From Alistipes sp. (lineage in GTDB: Bacteria > Bacillota > Clostridia > Oscillospirales > Ruminococcaceae): a stretch of 64,000 nt of DNA. The translations under genes and the position numbers were made by a program. Shown here in pieces: positions 53,360 to 63,138 of this stretch; the first letter of the stretch is position 1, and every line of letters begins with the position of its first letter. The stretch is taken from positions 1,355,151 through 1,419,150 of the forward strand of contig JAMPAJ010000001.1 in NCBI GenBank assembly GCA_023667265.1. The letters are read 5' to 3'. Below the pieces are notes generated by a model, which was given only the letters and a program-made list of their open reading frames with translations, did not search any database and was not told where the DNA came from.

Positions 53360-53383
53360 CCCCGGGAATATTATTTCCCGGGG
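53360..53383 (-). promoter_or_regulatory. Hairpin covering the ribosome-binding site of the PBP gene
   Basis: A 9-bp GC-rich stem CCCCGGGAA / TTCCCGGGG with a 6-base loop, followed on the minus strand by TGATTTTTATG. The stem includes the GGGG of the ribosome-binding site, and the T-run makes it terminator-like. It may end dtd-side transcripts, limit PBP translation, or both. Confidence 0.6.
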
Positions 53384-53391
53384 CGATGATA

Positions 53392-53826
53392 TTATTCCAG
53401 AATTACTGTAAACGGGCCGTCGTTGACAAGGCTCACCTGCATATCTGCGCCGAATATCCCGGTTTCCGTATGCTTTCCCTTTTCGCGGCAGTATTCCGTG
53501 AAATACTCGTACAGCCGGCGCGCATCGTCCGGCTTTGCAGCCTGTATAAAATTAGGACGGTTTCCCTTGCGGCAGTCCGCATACAGCGTAAACTGCGACA
53601 CGATAAGAAGCTCTCCGCCAACATCTCCTAAAGAGAGATTTATCTTGTCGTTCTCGTCTGAAAAGATACGCAGATTTATCATCTTATCCGCAAGTCTCCG
53701 GCAATCCGCCTCTGTATCACCCTGACCCACGCCAAGAAGCGCCAGAAAGCCCCTGCCTATTTTTCCGCAGACCTCGCCGTCCACAGCTACCTCTGCCGAT
53801 GTCACACGCTGGATCACTAATTTCAT
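53392..53826 (-). CDS. dtd: D-aminoacyl-tRNA deacylase
   Basis: Removes D-amino acids wrongly attached to tRNA. A 144-aa protein starting [17 protein letters not shown], with [17 protein letters not shown] and the Gly-cisPro-type NDGPFTV near the end. Ten bases after the beta-galactosidase gene. Confidence 0.95.
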   Translation of the reverse strand: MKLVIQRVTSAEVAVDGEVCGKIGRGFLALLGVGQGDTEADCRRLADKMINLRIFSDENDKINLSLGDVGGELLIVSQFTLYADCRKGNRPNFIQAAKPDDARRLYEYFTEYCREKGKHTETGIFGADMQVSLVNDGPFTVILE

Positions 53827-53836
53827 AACCTATCCC

Positions 53837-55807
53837 CTACTTCTTTACAATGTCCATCTCAAAAGGTCTCAGCTCCAGTCTGTCCTTTCCTATCGAGCTT
53901 ATAACGCTGAACATCGGCTTCGGAAGCGGCATTACCGCCGGCTTATCGGAATTGTTGAAAAAGCAGATGTACTCGTCCCTTCCGTTGGTACGGGTCGTTA
54001 CCTCCATGCCTCTGGGAAGTCCTTTGAGCTTCGGTATTCCCGTCTGCATCATAAGGTTTGAAGCAAGGCTCTCATAGAAATCCGACTTGCAGACAGTTCC
54101 CACATAGTAGGCTACTCCGGCGCAGTATCTGTTCATTGAAACTGCCGGCATACAGCGATGATCGCCGTCATTATACTCAGCATAGGCTCTCGCCGTATTC
54201 AGCTTCAGGACGTCGCACCACTGACTGCATTCAAAGTCATTGCCTGCAAAATCCCTGATAATACGCTTTTCCGAGCCTATAGGGTCGTACTCGGTTACCT
54301 CCGCACCCACAAGCTCCTTGAAAACAGTTGGCAGGGTGTCCATAATGCAGTTATTGTGCTCGTCCTTCGCACCGCTGCGCGCCGTGAGAACGACTGTTCC
54401 GCCGTTTACGACAAAGCGATAGATATTCTCTGTCACTGACTTTTTATAGACATAAAGGGACGGCGCAATGACTACCTTGTACTTTGAAAGGTCGGCTTCC
54501 GGGGACACAACGTCGATATTCGCACCGAAATGAGTAAATGCAGCGTGAAAAGCCTTCAACTGCTGGAGGTAGTAGAAGCCCTCGGTCTGCGGCTGTATCT
54601 TAAACGCCGCGTCAGCCTCCGGCGAATATAGGATCGCTATATCTGACTGGATATATGTGCCGTCAAGTATCCCCAACTGCGATACACGTCTGCAAAGCTC
54701 GCAGAACTCCAGGAATCGGCGATTGGGCGCGTTGCTGTGGTCGAGGATGCCGTGCCAGTGCATCTCCGCTCCCGTAAGAGCCGTTCTCCAGCGGAAGTGC
54801 ATTACCGTGTCCGCACCGTGAACCATAGCCTGGAGAGCATAGCCCATTATCATGCCCTGTTTCGGTGCAGGAGACATGGGAGCCCAGCTTCCCGTAGGAC
54901 CGCTAAGCTGCTCCATTACCCAGAAAGGCTTGTTTTTTACGCCTCTCATAAGGTCAAGGTGGAATGCGTGGGAGTAAAATTCCTCCGGATCGTCTGGTAT
55001 TTTTATAGGAGGATAGTTGTCGTAGGAGACAAAGTCTAACTGCTCGAACAGCTTATAGAAGTCAGGAGTATTCTCGCAGAGCCAGGTATTCGTAGTTATC
55101 GGGACCTTCGGATCCTCCATGCGTATGGTAAGCATGGTCTCCCGGACAAAGTCCGCAGTACTGTCGCAGGTGAAGCGGTACCAGTCAAGGCAAAGCGCAG
55201 GATTCTGCCACGCCTTGGGATAATCCGTAGGCGGCTGTACCTGAGTGATGCTGCTGTATTCGCCGCTCCAGACGCTGTTTCCGTGAGCCTGATTTATACC
55301 CTCAACGCCGCCGTATTTCTCGGTCAGCCATTCACGGAATTTGCCGCGGCAGACCTCACAGGTACAGGGATATGCCTCCAGCTCATTGTCTATCTGCCAG
55401 GCTGCAACAGCCTTGTTTCCGGCATAACGGCGGATAAGCTGTAAATTTATTTTCTTTGCATATTCGCGGAAAACCGGAGAATTAAGGCATCTGTGACCTC
55501 TTATTCCCGTGCGTATCTGCCGTCCGTCTCCGCCGACCTGGATAATTTCCGGGTGCTTCTCGTAAAGCCAGAGCGGAGGGCAGTTTGTAGGAGTGCAGAG
55601 TACCGTGCCGATGGTATAACGGGAGAAAATACCGATGACCTCGTCAAGCCATTCAAAGTCGTACTCTCCCTCTCTTGGTTCGAGCCGCGACCAGGCAAAT
55701 TCGCCGATCCGCACAAGCTTGACGCCGGTTCTCGCCATGACCTCCGCGTCCTTTTCCCATAAAGCCCTGTCCCACTGTTCGGGATAGTAATCAACGCCTA
55801 TTTTCAT
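53837..55807 (-). CDS. GH42 beta-galactosidase
   Basis: Cytoplasmic (no signal peptide) family 42 glycoside hydrolase, 656 aa, that cleaves terminal beta-galactosides. It starts MKIGVDYYPEQWD. The acid/base glutamate is in WQIDNELEA and the nucleophile glutamate in FWVMEQLSG. A CEVCRGKF region with nearby cysteines is the zinc site of some members. The trimerisation domain and C-terminal beta domain are present. It lies inside a run of DNA repair, isoprenoid and tRNA-quality genes without any sugar transporter. Confidence 0.93.
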   Translation of the reverse strand: MKIGVDYYPEQWDRALWEKDAEVMARTGVKLVRIGEFAWSRLEPREGEYDFEWLDEVIGIFSRYTIGTVLCTPTNCPPLWLYEKHPEIIQVGGDGRQIRTGIRGHRCLNSPVFREYAKKINLQLIRRYAGNKAVAAWQIDNELEAYPCTCEVCRGKFREWLTEKYGGVEGINQAHGNSVWSGEYSSITQVQPPTDYPKAWQNPALCLDWYRFTCDSTADFVRETMLTIRMEDPKVPITTNTWLCENTPDFYKLFEQLDFVSYDNYPPIKIPDDPEEFYSHAFHLDLMRGVKNKPFWVMEQLSGPTGSWAPMSPAPKQGMIMGYALQAMVHGADTVMHFRWRTALTGAEMHWHGILDHSNAPNRRFLEFCELCRRVSQLGILDGTYIQSDIAILYSPEADAAFKIQPQTEGFYYLQQLKAFHAAFTHFGANIDVVSPEADLSKYKVVIAPSLYVYKKSVTENIYRFVVNGGTVVLTARSGAKDEHNNCIMDTLPTVFKELVGAEVTEYDPIGSEKRIIRDFAGNDFECSQWCDVLKLNTARAYAEYNDGDHRCMPAVSMNRYCAGVAYYVGTVCKSDFYESLASNLMMQTGIPKLKGLPRGMEVTTRTNGRDEYICFFNNSDKPAVMPLPKPMFSVISSIGKDRLELRPFEMDIVKK

Positions 55808-55811
55808 AAAA

Positions 55812-56360
55812 TCAGCCCTCGCTTCTATAATTATATTCTATTATTTCGCAGTTTCCCATAAACCAGCCGCTGTATTTTTCCGTAGGCATATCGTGGAAAT
55901 ACGTCTCTATAATACGGCATATCCCGCCGTGACTGACAACGAGCACATTTTTTCCGCCGTATTTTTCGATCATCTCGTCCAGCGCTGAATATACCCGGTG
56001 AGCCAACTGCAAAACAGACTCTCCGCCCTTCGGCATCTTCACGCCGAATTGCTCCTTGCTCTCCGCAAAGCCCTCAGTAAACCGTGATTTTCCCTCGTAG
56101 CTGCCATAGTTCCACTCGCGGAGTCTGTTATCGACAACTATTTCCAGTCCGCAACGCTTCGCCACGGCTTCGGCAGTTGTCATTGCACGGAGCATTGGCG
56201 AAGCAATAATCATATCCACGTCTCCGAGCCGCTCTACAGCCTCCGCAAGCTCCTCCGCCTGCTTTATACCCGTCTCATTCAGCGGAATATCCGTCGTTCC
56301 AAGTATCATTTCCTCTTTGTTATAGTCCGTCTGACCGTGACGTGTAGAATAGATCTTCAT
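55812..56360 (-). CDS. Histidine phosphatase family protein
   Basis: A 182-aa phosphoglycerate-mutase-like phosphatase. The RHG motif (STRHGQTDYN) is at the N-terminus and the second histidine in VVSHGGICR. The substrate is not clear; members act on phosphoglycolytic intermediates, alpha-ribazole phosphate or nucleotides. Its start overlaps recN by four bases. Confidence 0.85.
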   Translation of the reverse strand: MKIYSTRHGQTDYNKEEMILGTTDIPLNETGIKQAEELAEAVERLGDVDMIIASPMLRAMTTAEAVAKRCGLEIVVDNRLREWNYGSYEGKSRFTEGFAESKEQFGVKMPKGGESVLQLAHRVYSALDEMIEKYGGKNVLVVSHGGICRIIETYFHDMPTEKYSGWFMGNCEIIEYNYRSEG

Positions 56361-58021
56361 ATTTTCTCCGCCCTTCTCAGTTCGCTCTCAGCCGCTTCGA
56401 TGACAAGGTCGCCCGGCGGTTCGCCGCCTGCCATGATCCGAGCGATCTCCGCTACTCTTCCGGCTCTGTCGAGAGGCGTGACTCGTGTTTCTGTTCGCTC
56501 GCCCACAACGCCTTTTTCGATCATCAGGTGATCGTCCGCCATGATCGCTATCTGCGCCAGGTGCGTAACGCATATGACCTGCCGCGCTTTGCCTATCTGC
56601 CGCAGCTTTATGCCGATTTTCTGGGCTGCCTTTCCGCTTACTCCGGTGTCGATCTCGTCGAATATCATGGTGTCTATGCTGTCCTTGTCGGCAATTACGC
56701 TTTTCAGGGCAAGCATTATCCTTGAAAGCTCGCCTCCGGAGGCAATGCGCGAGATCGGCTTTGGTTCTTCACCCCTGTTGGCGGAGATCAGAAATTCCAC
56801 AGTGTCCATACCGTTCATGGTAAGCTTTCCCTTTTCGTGGCGTACAGCCAGTTCAACTCCAGCCATATTCAGAAATTCGAGTTCGCCGGTAACAAGCTGT
56901 ACAAACCGCATTGCCGTCGCCTCGCGGTAGTCGAAAAGCGCCTTCGCCTGCTCTGTAACAGTGTGCAGCAGCTCCTCACGCTTTGCTGCAAGAGACTTTA
57001 TCTCGTCGCCGCTGCTCTCCAGCCTGGAAAGCTCACCGCAGGCGTTCTCGTACATTTTCACCAGCTCTGTGCTGTCAGCCAGATACTTCTTTTTCACCCT
57101 GTTTATTGCACTGAGACGCTCCCGGAGATACTCTGTCCGCCTGCTGTCCGCCTCAATGCTTCCGGCAATTTTTTCCAGCTCATCCGCAATATCCGCCAGT
57201 TCTATTTCAGCCGCAGAAAGCCTGTCGCAGAGCTGAAAGATCTCCTTGTTTTCATCGGAATATGGTGCGATATCGTTCTCAGCTGCGGAAATCGTCTCCC
57301 GGGCACATTCCTCGCCGTTTATGCCGTTGATCGCCGACCTCAGGGCAATTACGATGTTCTCCGAATTCATCGCCGCCGCATACTCCTTTTCCAGCTCGTC
57401 GTCCTCTCCAGCCTCCAGCTCCAGCTCTCCGATATCGTCAATGACTTCATTGAGATAACGCGTCCGCTCTATCCGGGTGCGTTCAAGATTTTTAAGCTCG
57501 CCAAGACGGCGCGCAGTCGCCTGCAGTTCACGGAAATCAGCTCGGTAGCTTTCCAGAAGCTTTGTATCTCCGCCGAAATCGTCAAGGATCTGGAGGTGGC
57601 GTTCGCTGTCCAGGAGTATCTGGTTATCGTGCTGACCATGAATATTTATCATCATGCTGCCGATCTCCTTGAGAAGAGACGCGGAGGAGGTACGGCTGTT
57701 CACACGCGCAACGCTTCCGCCATCGGCGCTTATTTCTCTTGTTACAGTTATCTCGTCATTGTCATGCTCGATCCCCAGCTCGTCAAGCTTCGCCCTGACC
57801 GTGTCTGACAGATCGGTGAAAAGGGCCGTAATGACCGCCTTATCGCAGCCTCTACGGACAATGTCCTTGCTGCACCGCTGTCCCAGGACTGCGTTTATTC
57901 CGTTGATAAGGATCGACTTTCCGGCTCCGGTTTCGCCGGTAAATATGTTCAGTCCGCTTCCAAGAGGTATGACCGCCTCCCGAATAACTGCAAGATTTCG
58001 TATATAAAGCTCTTTTAGCAT
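56357..58021 (-). CDS. recN: DNA repair protein RecN
   Basis: SMC-like ATPase for double-strand break repair, 554 aa. Walker A GETGAGKSILI is near the N-terminus, a long coiled coil is in the middle, and the signature ASGGELSRIMLALK and Walker B IFDEIDTGVSG lie near the C-terminus. Its start overlaps argR by one base. Confidence 0.96.
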   Translation of the reverse strand: MLKELYIRNLAVIREAVIPLGSGLNIFTGETGAGKSILINGINAVLGQRCSKDIVRRGCDKAVITALFTDLSDTVRAKLDELGIEHDNDEITVTREISADGGSVARVNSRTSSASLLKEIGSMMINIHGQHDNQILLDSERHLQILDDFGGDTKLLESYRADFRELQATARRLGELKNLERTRIERTRYLNEVIDDIGELELEAGEDDELEKEYAAAMNSENIVIALRSAINGINGEECARETISAAENDIAPYSDENKEIFQLCDRLSAAEIELADIADELEKIAGSIEADSRRTEYLRERLSAINRVKKKYLADSTELVKMYENACGELSRLESSGDEIKSLAAKREELLHTVTEQAKALFDYREATAMRFVQLVTGELEFLNMAGVELAVRHEKGKLTMNGMDTVEFLISANRGEEPKPISRIASGGELSRIMLALKSVIADKDSIDTMIFDEIDTGVSGKAAQKIGIKLRQIGKARQVICVTHLAQIAIMADDHLMIEKGVVGERTETRVTPLDRAGRVAEIARIMAGGEPPGDLVIEAAESELRRAEKI

Positions 58022-58476
58022 TATCGGCTGCCCTGCTTTCCCTGGAAAATATCCGTTTTGAATTTTTTGACAAGACGCTTTGCATCTGCTTCACTGCGTG
58101 TTAAAATGAAAATAGTGTCATCTCCGGCGATAGTCCCGACGACGCCCTCGTGCCTTACCGAGTCTATAGCAGCACAGGTACCCTGCGCCATTCCCGGCAG
58201 ACATTTCACAACTATGGTATTAAGCGCATAGTCGATATCTGTCACTGATTCCTCAAATACGCTTTTTTCCGCCGCTGCCGCAGGAGGCAGGGTATATCGG
58301 AAGCTGCCGTCCTCCGCCCTTTGCTTCACCAGTGAAAGCTGCTGTATATCCCGGGAAAGAGTGGCTTGGGTCGCATTTTCGCCTCTTTCCTTCAGAAGCT
58401 GTATAAGCTGCTCCTGAGTCGTAACAGCCGTCTCGCCGATTATTTCCAGTATAATGTCATGTCTGCGTTTTTTCAT
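58021..58476 (-). CDS. argR: Arginine repressor ArgR/AhrC
   Basis: A 151-aa winged-helix regulator of arginine metabolism. The N-terminal DNA-binding part has RHDIILEIIGETAVTTQEQL and ATQATLSRDIQQL. The C-terminal domain binds arginine and forms hexamers (GVVGTIAGDDTIFI). The recN-argR-nadK-tlyA order matches Firmicutes. Confidence 0.95.
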   Translation of the reverse strand: MKKRRHDIILEIIGETAVTTQEQLIQLLKERGENATQATLSRDIQQLSLVKQRAEDGSFRYTLPPAAAAEKSVFEESVTDIDYALNTIVVKCLPGMAQGTCAAIDSVRHEGVVGTIAGDDTIFILTRSEADAKRLVKKFKTDIFQGKQGSR

Positions 58477-58488
58477 TCTGCTCTCCGC

Positions 58489-59334
58489 TCACTTTATAGG
58501 CTTGCACATTTTCCTGCACAGCGACTCGTGGAAGGAATTGTCGATAAGATCAATAAAATTAAGGTCGTTCCTGCCTCTGAATATCTCGATCGCTTCACCC
58601 TCGCCGATGCTCCGTTCGACCTCGCCGTCAACGCTCACAACAAGTGATTCCTCTCCGGAAGTCCTGTTCACCAGCGTAAGCCGGCGGTTCGGTGAGAAAA
58701 GCGTCGCTCTCGCAAAGAGTGAATGTGGGCAGATAAGGTTCATTTCGATGCACTCAAGATCGGGCTCGATAACAGGGCCGCCGGCTGAAAGGGCATAGGC
58801 TGTCGAACCGGAGGGCGTGCTGAAAAGTATACCGTCTGCACGGTACTTTCCCACAAGATAGCCGTCGGCGTACACGTCAAAATCGCATATCTTAAAGCTG
58901 CCTGACCTTACCGAGATCTCGTTCAGCGCAGTGAGAATAAGTCCGTCTCCTGTTTTTACGTCTACGGTCATACGCTTTGAGATGTCATAGTCGCCGTCGG
59001 CAAGCCTGCGGAGACTGTCAAGCTGATCTGCCTCAAGTCCTGCCATAAAACCAAGAGTTCCGGTATTTATCCCGATAAGCCTTGTCTCTGTTCCGACAAG
59101 CTGCTTTGCACACCGAAGTATCGTGCCGTCGCCGCCGATGGCAATAAAAATATCGCAGCTCTCAACTGCCTCCTCCAAACTTCCGAATATCACATATTCC
59201 TTATCCCCGAACTCACGGCGGTATTCGCCGCTCACCATTACCTCAAGCCCGGCGCTGTGTATGATCTCACAGACCTCCCTTGCACAGCCAAGAGCGTTCT
59301 TTTTCTGAAAATTCGGGTAAAGCGCTGCTTTCAT
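58489..59334 (-). CDS. nadK: NAD kinase
   Basis: Phosphorylates NAD to NADP, 281 aa. IAIGGDGTILR holds the GGDGT motif; NTGTLGFM and PSGSTAYALSAGGPV complete the family pattern. An upstream ATG at 59436 would add 34 residues that overlap tlyA, so the ATG at 59334, one base after the tlyA stop, is chosen. Confidence 0.95.
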   Translation of the reverse strand: MKAALYPNFQKKNALGCAREVCEIIHSAGLEVMVSGEYRREFGDKEYVIFGSLEEAVESCDIFIAIGGDGTILRCAKQLVGTETRLIGINTGTLGFMAGLEADQLDSLRRLADGDYDISKRMTVDVKTGDGLILTALNEISVRSGSFKICDFDVYADGYLVGKYRADGILFSTPSGSTAYALSAGGPVIEPDLECIEMNLICPHSLFARATLFSPNRRLTLVNRTSGEESLVVSVDGEVERSIGEGEAIEIFRGRNDLNFIDLIDNSFHESLCRKMCKPIK

Positions 59335-59335
59335 C

Positions 59336-60139
59336 TTAGCTCCGTTCCTCCTGCCGCATATTCTCAAAGGCTCTGTCCACAAGCTCTTTGAAGTCGAAAG
59401 TTTTCCCCTTTTCTCCGGTCTTTTTGAGCAGCACAAGATATTCGATATTGCCGCTTCCGCCCTTTATCGGAGAATAGGTATAATCAGCCGCAGAAAATCC
59501 GATCAGCTCTGCAAAGCCGTGAATTTCCTCCAGCACTTTTACATGGACCTTCCTGTCCTTGACAACGCCTTTTTTGCCAATTCCGCTCTTTCCGGCTTCA
59601 AACTGCGGTTTTATCAGCATGGCAGCCGAGCCGTTCTCCCGGAGGAGCTCATAGACCTTCGGCAGTATCTTTTCTAATGATATAAAGGAAACGTCGCCGC
59701 AGACAAACTCCGCCTGCCCACCAATATCCTCAGCCGTTACGCTGCGTATGTCGGTGTTTTCCATATTCACTACACGGCTGTCCCGGCGGAGGGATTCCGC
59801 AAGCTGACCGTGTCCAACATCAACGGCATATACCCTTGACGCGCCGTTGAGAAGCAGATACTCGGTAAATCCGCCTGTGGATGCGCCTATGTCAAGGCAG
59901 GTCTTTTCCTTGAAGTCAAGGGCAAAGGCTTCCGCCGCCTTTTCCAGCTTCAACAGACCTCTTCCAACATATGTCTCTTTCTCATCTGATTCGATCACGT
60001 CCGACTCTGAAACCTCCTGAGACGGCTTTTTCGCGGCTTTTCCGTTGACGGTAACGCAGCCGTTCTTTATCATTTCCTTTGCCCGCTCACGGCTGCGTGC
60101 GATGCTCCGGGCTACCAGTTCACCGTCAAGACGTGCCAT
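59336..60139 (-). CDS. tlyA: TlyA-type rRNA 2'-O-methyltransferase
   Basis: A 267-aa protein with an N-terminal S4 RNA-binding domain (about 1-60) and an FtsJ-like methyltransferase with the SAM-binding LDIGASTGGFTEYLL. TlyA proteins methylate 16S and 23S rRNA; older annotations call them hemolysins. Start overlaps dxs by 14 bases. Confidence 0.92.
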   Translation of the reverse strand: MARLDGELVARSIARSRERAKEMIKNGCVTVNGKAAKKPSQEVSESDVIESDEKETYVGRGLLKLEKAAEAFALDFKEKTCLDIGASTGGFTEYLLLNGASRVYAVDVGHGQLAESLRRDSRVVNMENTDIRSVTAEDIGGQAEFVCGDVSFISLEKILPKVYELLRENGSAAMLIKPQFEAGKSGIGKKGVVKDRKVHVKVLEEIHGFAELIGFSAADYTYSPIKGGSGNIEYLVLLKKTGEKGKTFDFKELVDRAFENMRQEERS

Positions 60140-62018
60140 TTCCGCCGCTCCTCTTCAAAATATATTCCATCAGTTTACGGCTTTCCAGCCCGACATTTCC
60201 AAGAGCCGAGCTTACAGACGCCTGTTTTACAAAGCCGCTTATACCGGCTCTGCCATACTCTCCGCGATATCCCTTTTCCATAAGCATACAGCCGATTTTC
60301 TCCGATATACCGCCGTTTATCATAGACTCCTCAAAAAAGAAGACGCGCTTATAGCCCATAAGCTCATCAATAAGCTTTTCCTGAATGGGAAATATTTTCG
60401 TCAGCTTCAACAGGTCGCAGCTCACACCCTGTTCTTCAAGCAAAAGCGACGCCTTATACGCCTCGTTGAAAAGCCTGCCGTAGCTGATGATGATCGTATC
60501 CGAGCCCTTGCGCATAAACGTGCAGTCGGTATTTACAATGCTTCTGTTGAAGTCGACATTCTCCGCGCCTCTTGGATAACGTACAGCCGCAAGTCCCTTT
60601 TCGGTGTAGACAGCCTTTGTCAGGCAAAGCCGCAGCTCCTCATAGGTTGCCGGAGAATATATGACGGCGCCGGGAACAGACGTAAGCATCGCAACGTCAA
60701 ACAGCCCCTGATGCGTTTCTCCGTCCTCGCCGACGATACCGGCTCTGTCGATACCCAGGACCACATGATGTCCTCCGATGGCTATGTCGTGTATAAGCTG
60801 GTCATATGCACGCTGGAGAAATGTCGAATATACCGCGAAAACAGGGATTTGCCCCATTGCCGCAAGACCTCCGGCAAAGGTCACGGCGTGCTGCTCGGCT
60901 ATCCCGACATCGTAAAATCTGTCCGGAAAGCGCTTGCCGAAATACTGCAATCCCGTGCCATATTTCATTGCAGCAGTTATAGCGCAGATACGGCTGTCCT
61001 TTTCGCCCATGCTCAGCAGCTCCTTGCCGAAAACCGTGGAATAGCTGTCTCCGGGTGAAACGTCCGGATTGCCTGTATTAACGTCGAATCTGGAGATGCC
61101 ATGGTACTCTCCGGGATTTTTTTCTGCCGGAAGATAGCCCTTGCCCTTTACCGTCTTTACATGGATAAAAACTGGCTTATGATAGCTTTTCGCAATGCGC
61201 ATAGCCTGGTCAAGTTCCTTTATGCTGTGACCGTTTATTGGTCCCAGGTATATGAAGCCCATATCCTCAAAAAGATTCCGCTCCAGGATCGTGGATTTTA
61301 TTGCGTCTTTGGCGTGTTTTACGCTCTTCGCCACCTTATTTCCCACCAGAGGGATATTGGAAAGATTCTTCTCCACGCTCCGCTTCATTTTAAGATAGTC
61401 CTCAGAATTGCGAAGAGATGTAAGATATTTTTCCAGCGAGCCGACGCTTTTTGAGATCGACATATTGTTGTCATTGAGAATGACTATCATGTTGCTCTCC
61501 GAAGATCGGCAGCAGTTGTTCATCGCCTCATATGCCATTCCTCCGGTCATTGCTCCGTCTCCGATAACGGCAATTGTATAATTATCCTTTCCCTGATGCC
61601 TCATCGCCTCGGATATGCCGCAGGCAACGGAGATCGACGTGCTGCTATGACCTGCTATAAAGGTATCGTGCTCCGACTCGTCGGGCTTCGGAAATCCTGA
61701 AATGCCGTCCTCCTGGCGAAGGCTGTCAATTTTGTCAGCTCTTCCGGTAAGTATTTTGTGTACGTAGCTCTGATGCCCTACGTCCCACACGATTTTATCC
61801 TCCGGGGAGTTGAAATTCCGGTGAATGGACAGGGTCAGCTCCACAACGCCCAGATTTGATGAAAGATGTCCGCCTGTCCTGGATACCGAGCCTATCAGCG
61901 TATTCCGTATCTCAGAGCACAGAAAACCGCACTGCTTCTCACTGAGCCTTTTCAGGTCGTATGGCAGCTCCAGCTCCGACAGACTTACTCTTTCTCCGTC
62001 GTTTATAAACTCATTCAT
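60126..62018 (-). CDS. dxs: 1-deoxy-D-xylulose-5-phosphate synthase
   Basis: First enzyme of the methylerythritol phosphate pathway, 630 aa. GHQSYVHKILTGR, the thiamine-diphosphate motif VIGDGAMTGGMAYEAMNN and the C-terminal transketolase domain with DRAGIVGEDGETHQG are intact. Together with ispA just upstream it supplies isoprenoid precursors. Confidence 0.96.
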   Translation of the reverse strand: MNEFINDGERVSLSELELPYDLKRLSEKQCGFLCSEIRNTLIGSVSRTGGHLSSNLGVVELTLSIHRNFNSPEDKIVWDVGHQSYVHKILTGRADKIDSLRQEDGISGFPKPDESEHDTFIAGHSSTSISVACGISEAMRHQGKDNYTIAVIGDGAMTGGMAYEAMNNCCRSSESNMIVILNDNNMSISKSVGSLEKYLTSLRNSEDYLKMKRSVEKNLSNIPLVGNKVAKSVKHAKDAIKSTILERNLFEDMGFIYLGPINGHSIKELDQAMRIAKSYHKPVFIHVKTVKGKGYLPAEKNPGEYHGISRFDVNTGNPDVSPGDSYSTVFGKELLSMGEKDSRICAITAAMKYGTGLQYFGKRFPDRFYDVGIAEQHAVTFAGGLAAMGQIPVFAVYSTFLQRAYDQLIHDIAIGGHHVVLGIDRAGIVGEDGETHQGLFDVAMLTSVPGAVIYSPATYEELRLCLTKAVYTEKGLAAVRYPRGAENVDFNRSIVNTDCTFMRKGSDTIIISYGRLFNEAYKASLLLEEQGVSCDLLKLTKIFPIQEKLIDELMGYKRVFFFEESMINGGISEKIGCMLMEKGYRGEYGRAGISGFVKQASVSSALGNVGLESRKLMEYILKRSGGNGTS

Positions 62019-62054
62019 TTTATACTAAGCGGAGAGAGTTCTCCGCAGCTCCTT

Positions 62055-62945
62055 TTATTTTTTGCGGTTCAGCAGAACACAGGTAAGCTCTCTGAGAAAT
62101 TCGTTATTCGGAATTGCGTCAAGCCACTCAAGAGCCTCCGATGTCGCCTTATCCGCAAATTCCTGTGCCTTTTCAACTCCGAAAAGCGTCACGAACGTAG
62201 TCTTGTTCTGAGCCTCGTCGCTGCCCACAGGCTTTCCAAGCTCCTCAGTCGTGCTGGTTACGTCCAGAATGTCGTCAATGACCTGGAATGCAAAGCCGAG
62301 TCTCATTCCATACTCCGCAGCAGCCCTGATAGTCTCATTTTCAGCATCTGCACAGATAGCGCCCATTACGCAGGAAACAGCGATAAGCTGACCCGTCTTG
62401 CAGCGGTACATATTCCGCAGGTTGTCCTCGTCAACGTCCGTCCGCTTCTCGTTCTCCATGTCGATCATCTGACCGCCTATCATACCGTCTCTGCCGACGG
62501 AATTGGCAAGAACTGAAATAATAAGCACCTTCTGCTCCGCCGTAAGCGTTTCGGTATCGGCAATTATCTCGAATGGCAGAACTGCCAGGGCGTCTCCGGC
62601 GAGAATAGCCGTTGCCTCGTCAAAATGCTTGTGGCAGGAGGGCTTTCCTCTGCGGAAATCGTCGTCGTCCATAGCCGGAAGATCGTCGTGAATAAGTGAA
62701 AATGTGTGAACCATCTCGATCGCGCAGGCGGGAGCGGAGGATATCTCCATTTCTCCGCCAAGAGCCTCGCAAAAGGCGTGAACGAGAACTGGTCTGATAC
62801 GCTTTCCGCCCACGTTCAGGGAATAATTCATTGCATCTATAAGTCTCATCTGAGGTCTGTTTTCGTGGCTGTAGTTATTATACTGTTTCAGACCTCTTTC
62901 CGTAAAATCAACATACCGTCTCAGGGTTTCCTCAAAATTGATCAT
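62055..62945 (-). CDS. ispA: Polyprenyl (farnesyl/geranyl) diphosphate synthase
   Basis: A 296-aa trans-prenyltransferase. The first aspartate-rich motif is HDDLPAMDDD and the second is QVIDDILDVT. The length and position before dxs fit IspA. It overlaps xseB by 14 bases. Confidence 0.93.
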   Translation of the reverse strand: MINFEETLRRYVDFTERGLKQYNNYSHENRPQMRLIDAMNYSLNVGGKRIRPVLVHAFCEALGGEMEISSAPACAIEMVHTFSLIHDDLPAMDDDDFRRGKPSCHKHFDEATAILAGDALAVLPFEIIADTETLTAEQKVLIISVLANSVGRDGMIGGQMIDMENEKRTDVDEDNLRNMYRCKTGQLIAVSCVMGAICADAENETIRAAAEYGMRLGFAFQVIDDILDVTSTTEELGKPVGSDEAQNKTTFVTLFGVEKAQEFADKATSEALEWLDAIPNNEFLRELTCVLLNRKK

Positions 62946-63138
62946 TGCTTTTTTCCTCCGTTATTTTTATACGTGCCTGGTCAAGCTGATTTTTGCAAAC
63001 CGACGAAAGCTTAACGCCCTCGCCGTAGAGATCAACTGCCTTTTCCAGAGATACATCGCCTCTTTCAAGTTCTGCGGCAATTGCGCTCAATCGCTTCATA
63101 TTTTCCTCAAAGCCTATATTTTCATTCTGATTTTCCAA
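62932..63138 (-). CDS. xseB: Exodeoxyribonuclease VII small subunit
   Basis: A 68-aa helical protein with the family pattern GFEENMKRLSAIAAELERGD followed by LEKAVDLYGEGVKLS. Overlaps xseA by 17 bases. Confidence 0.94.
   Translation of the reverse strand: MENQNENIGFEENMKRLSAIAAELERGDVSLEKAVDLYGEGVKLSSVCKNQLDQARIKITEEKSNDQF

Noticed and set aside
56837-57808. 323-codon open frame on the plus strand
   Set aside because: Antisense to recN; no start signals or protein family likeness.
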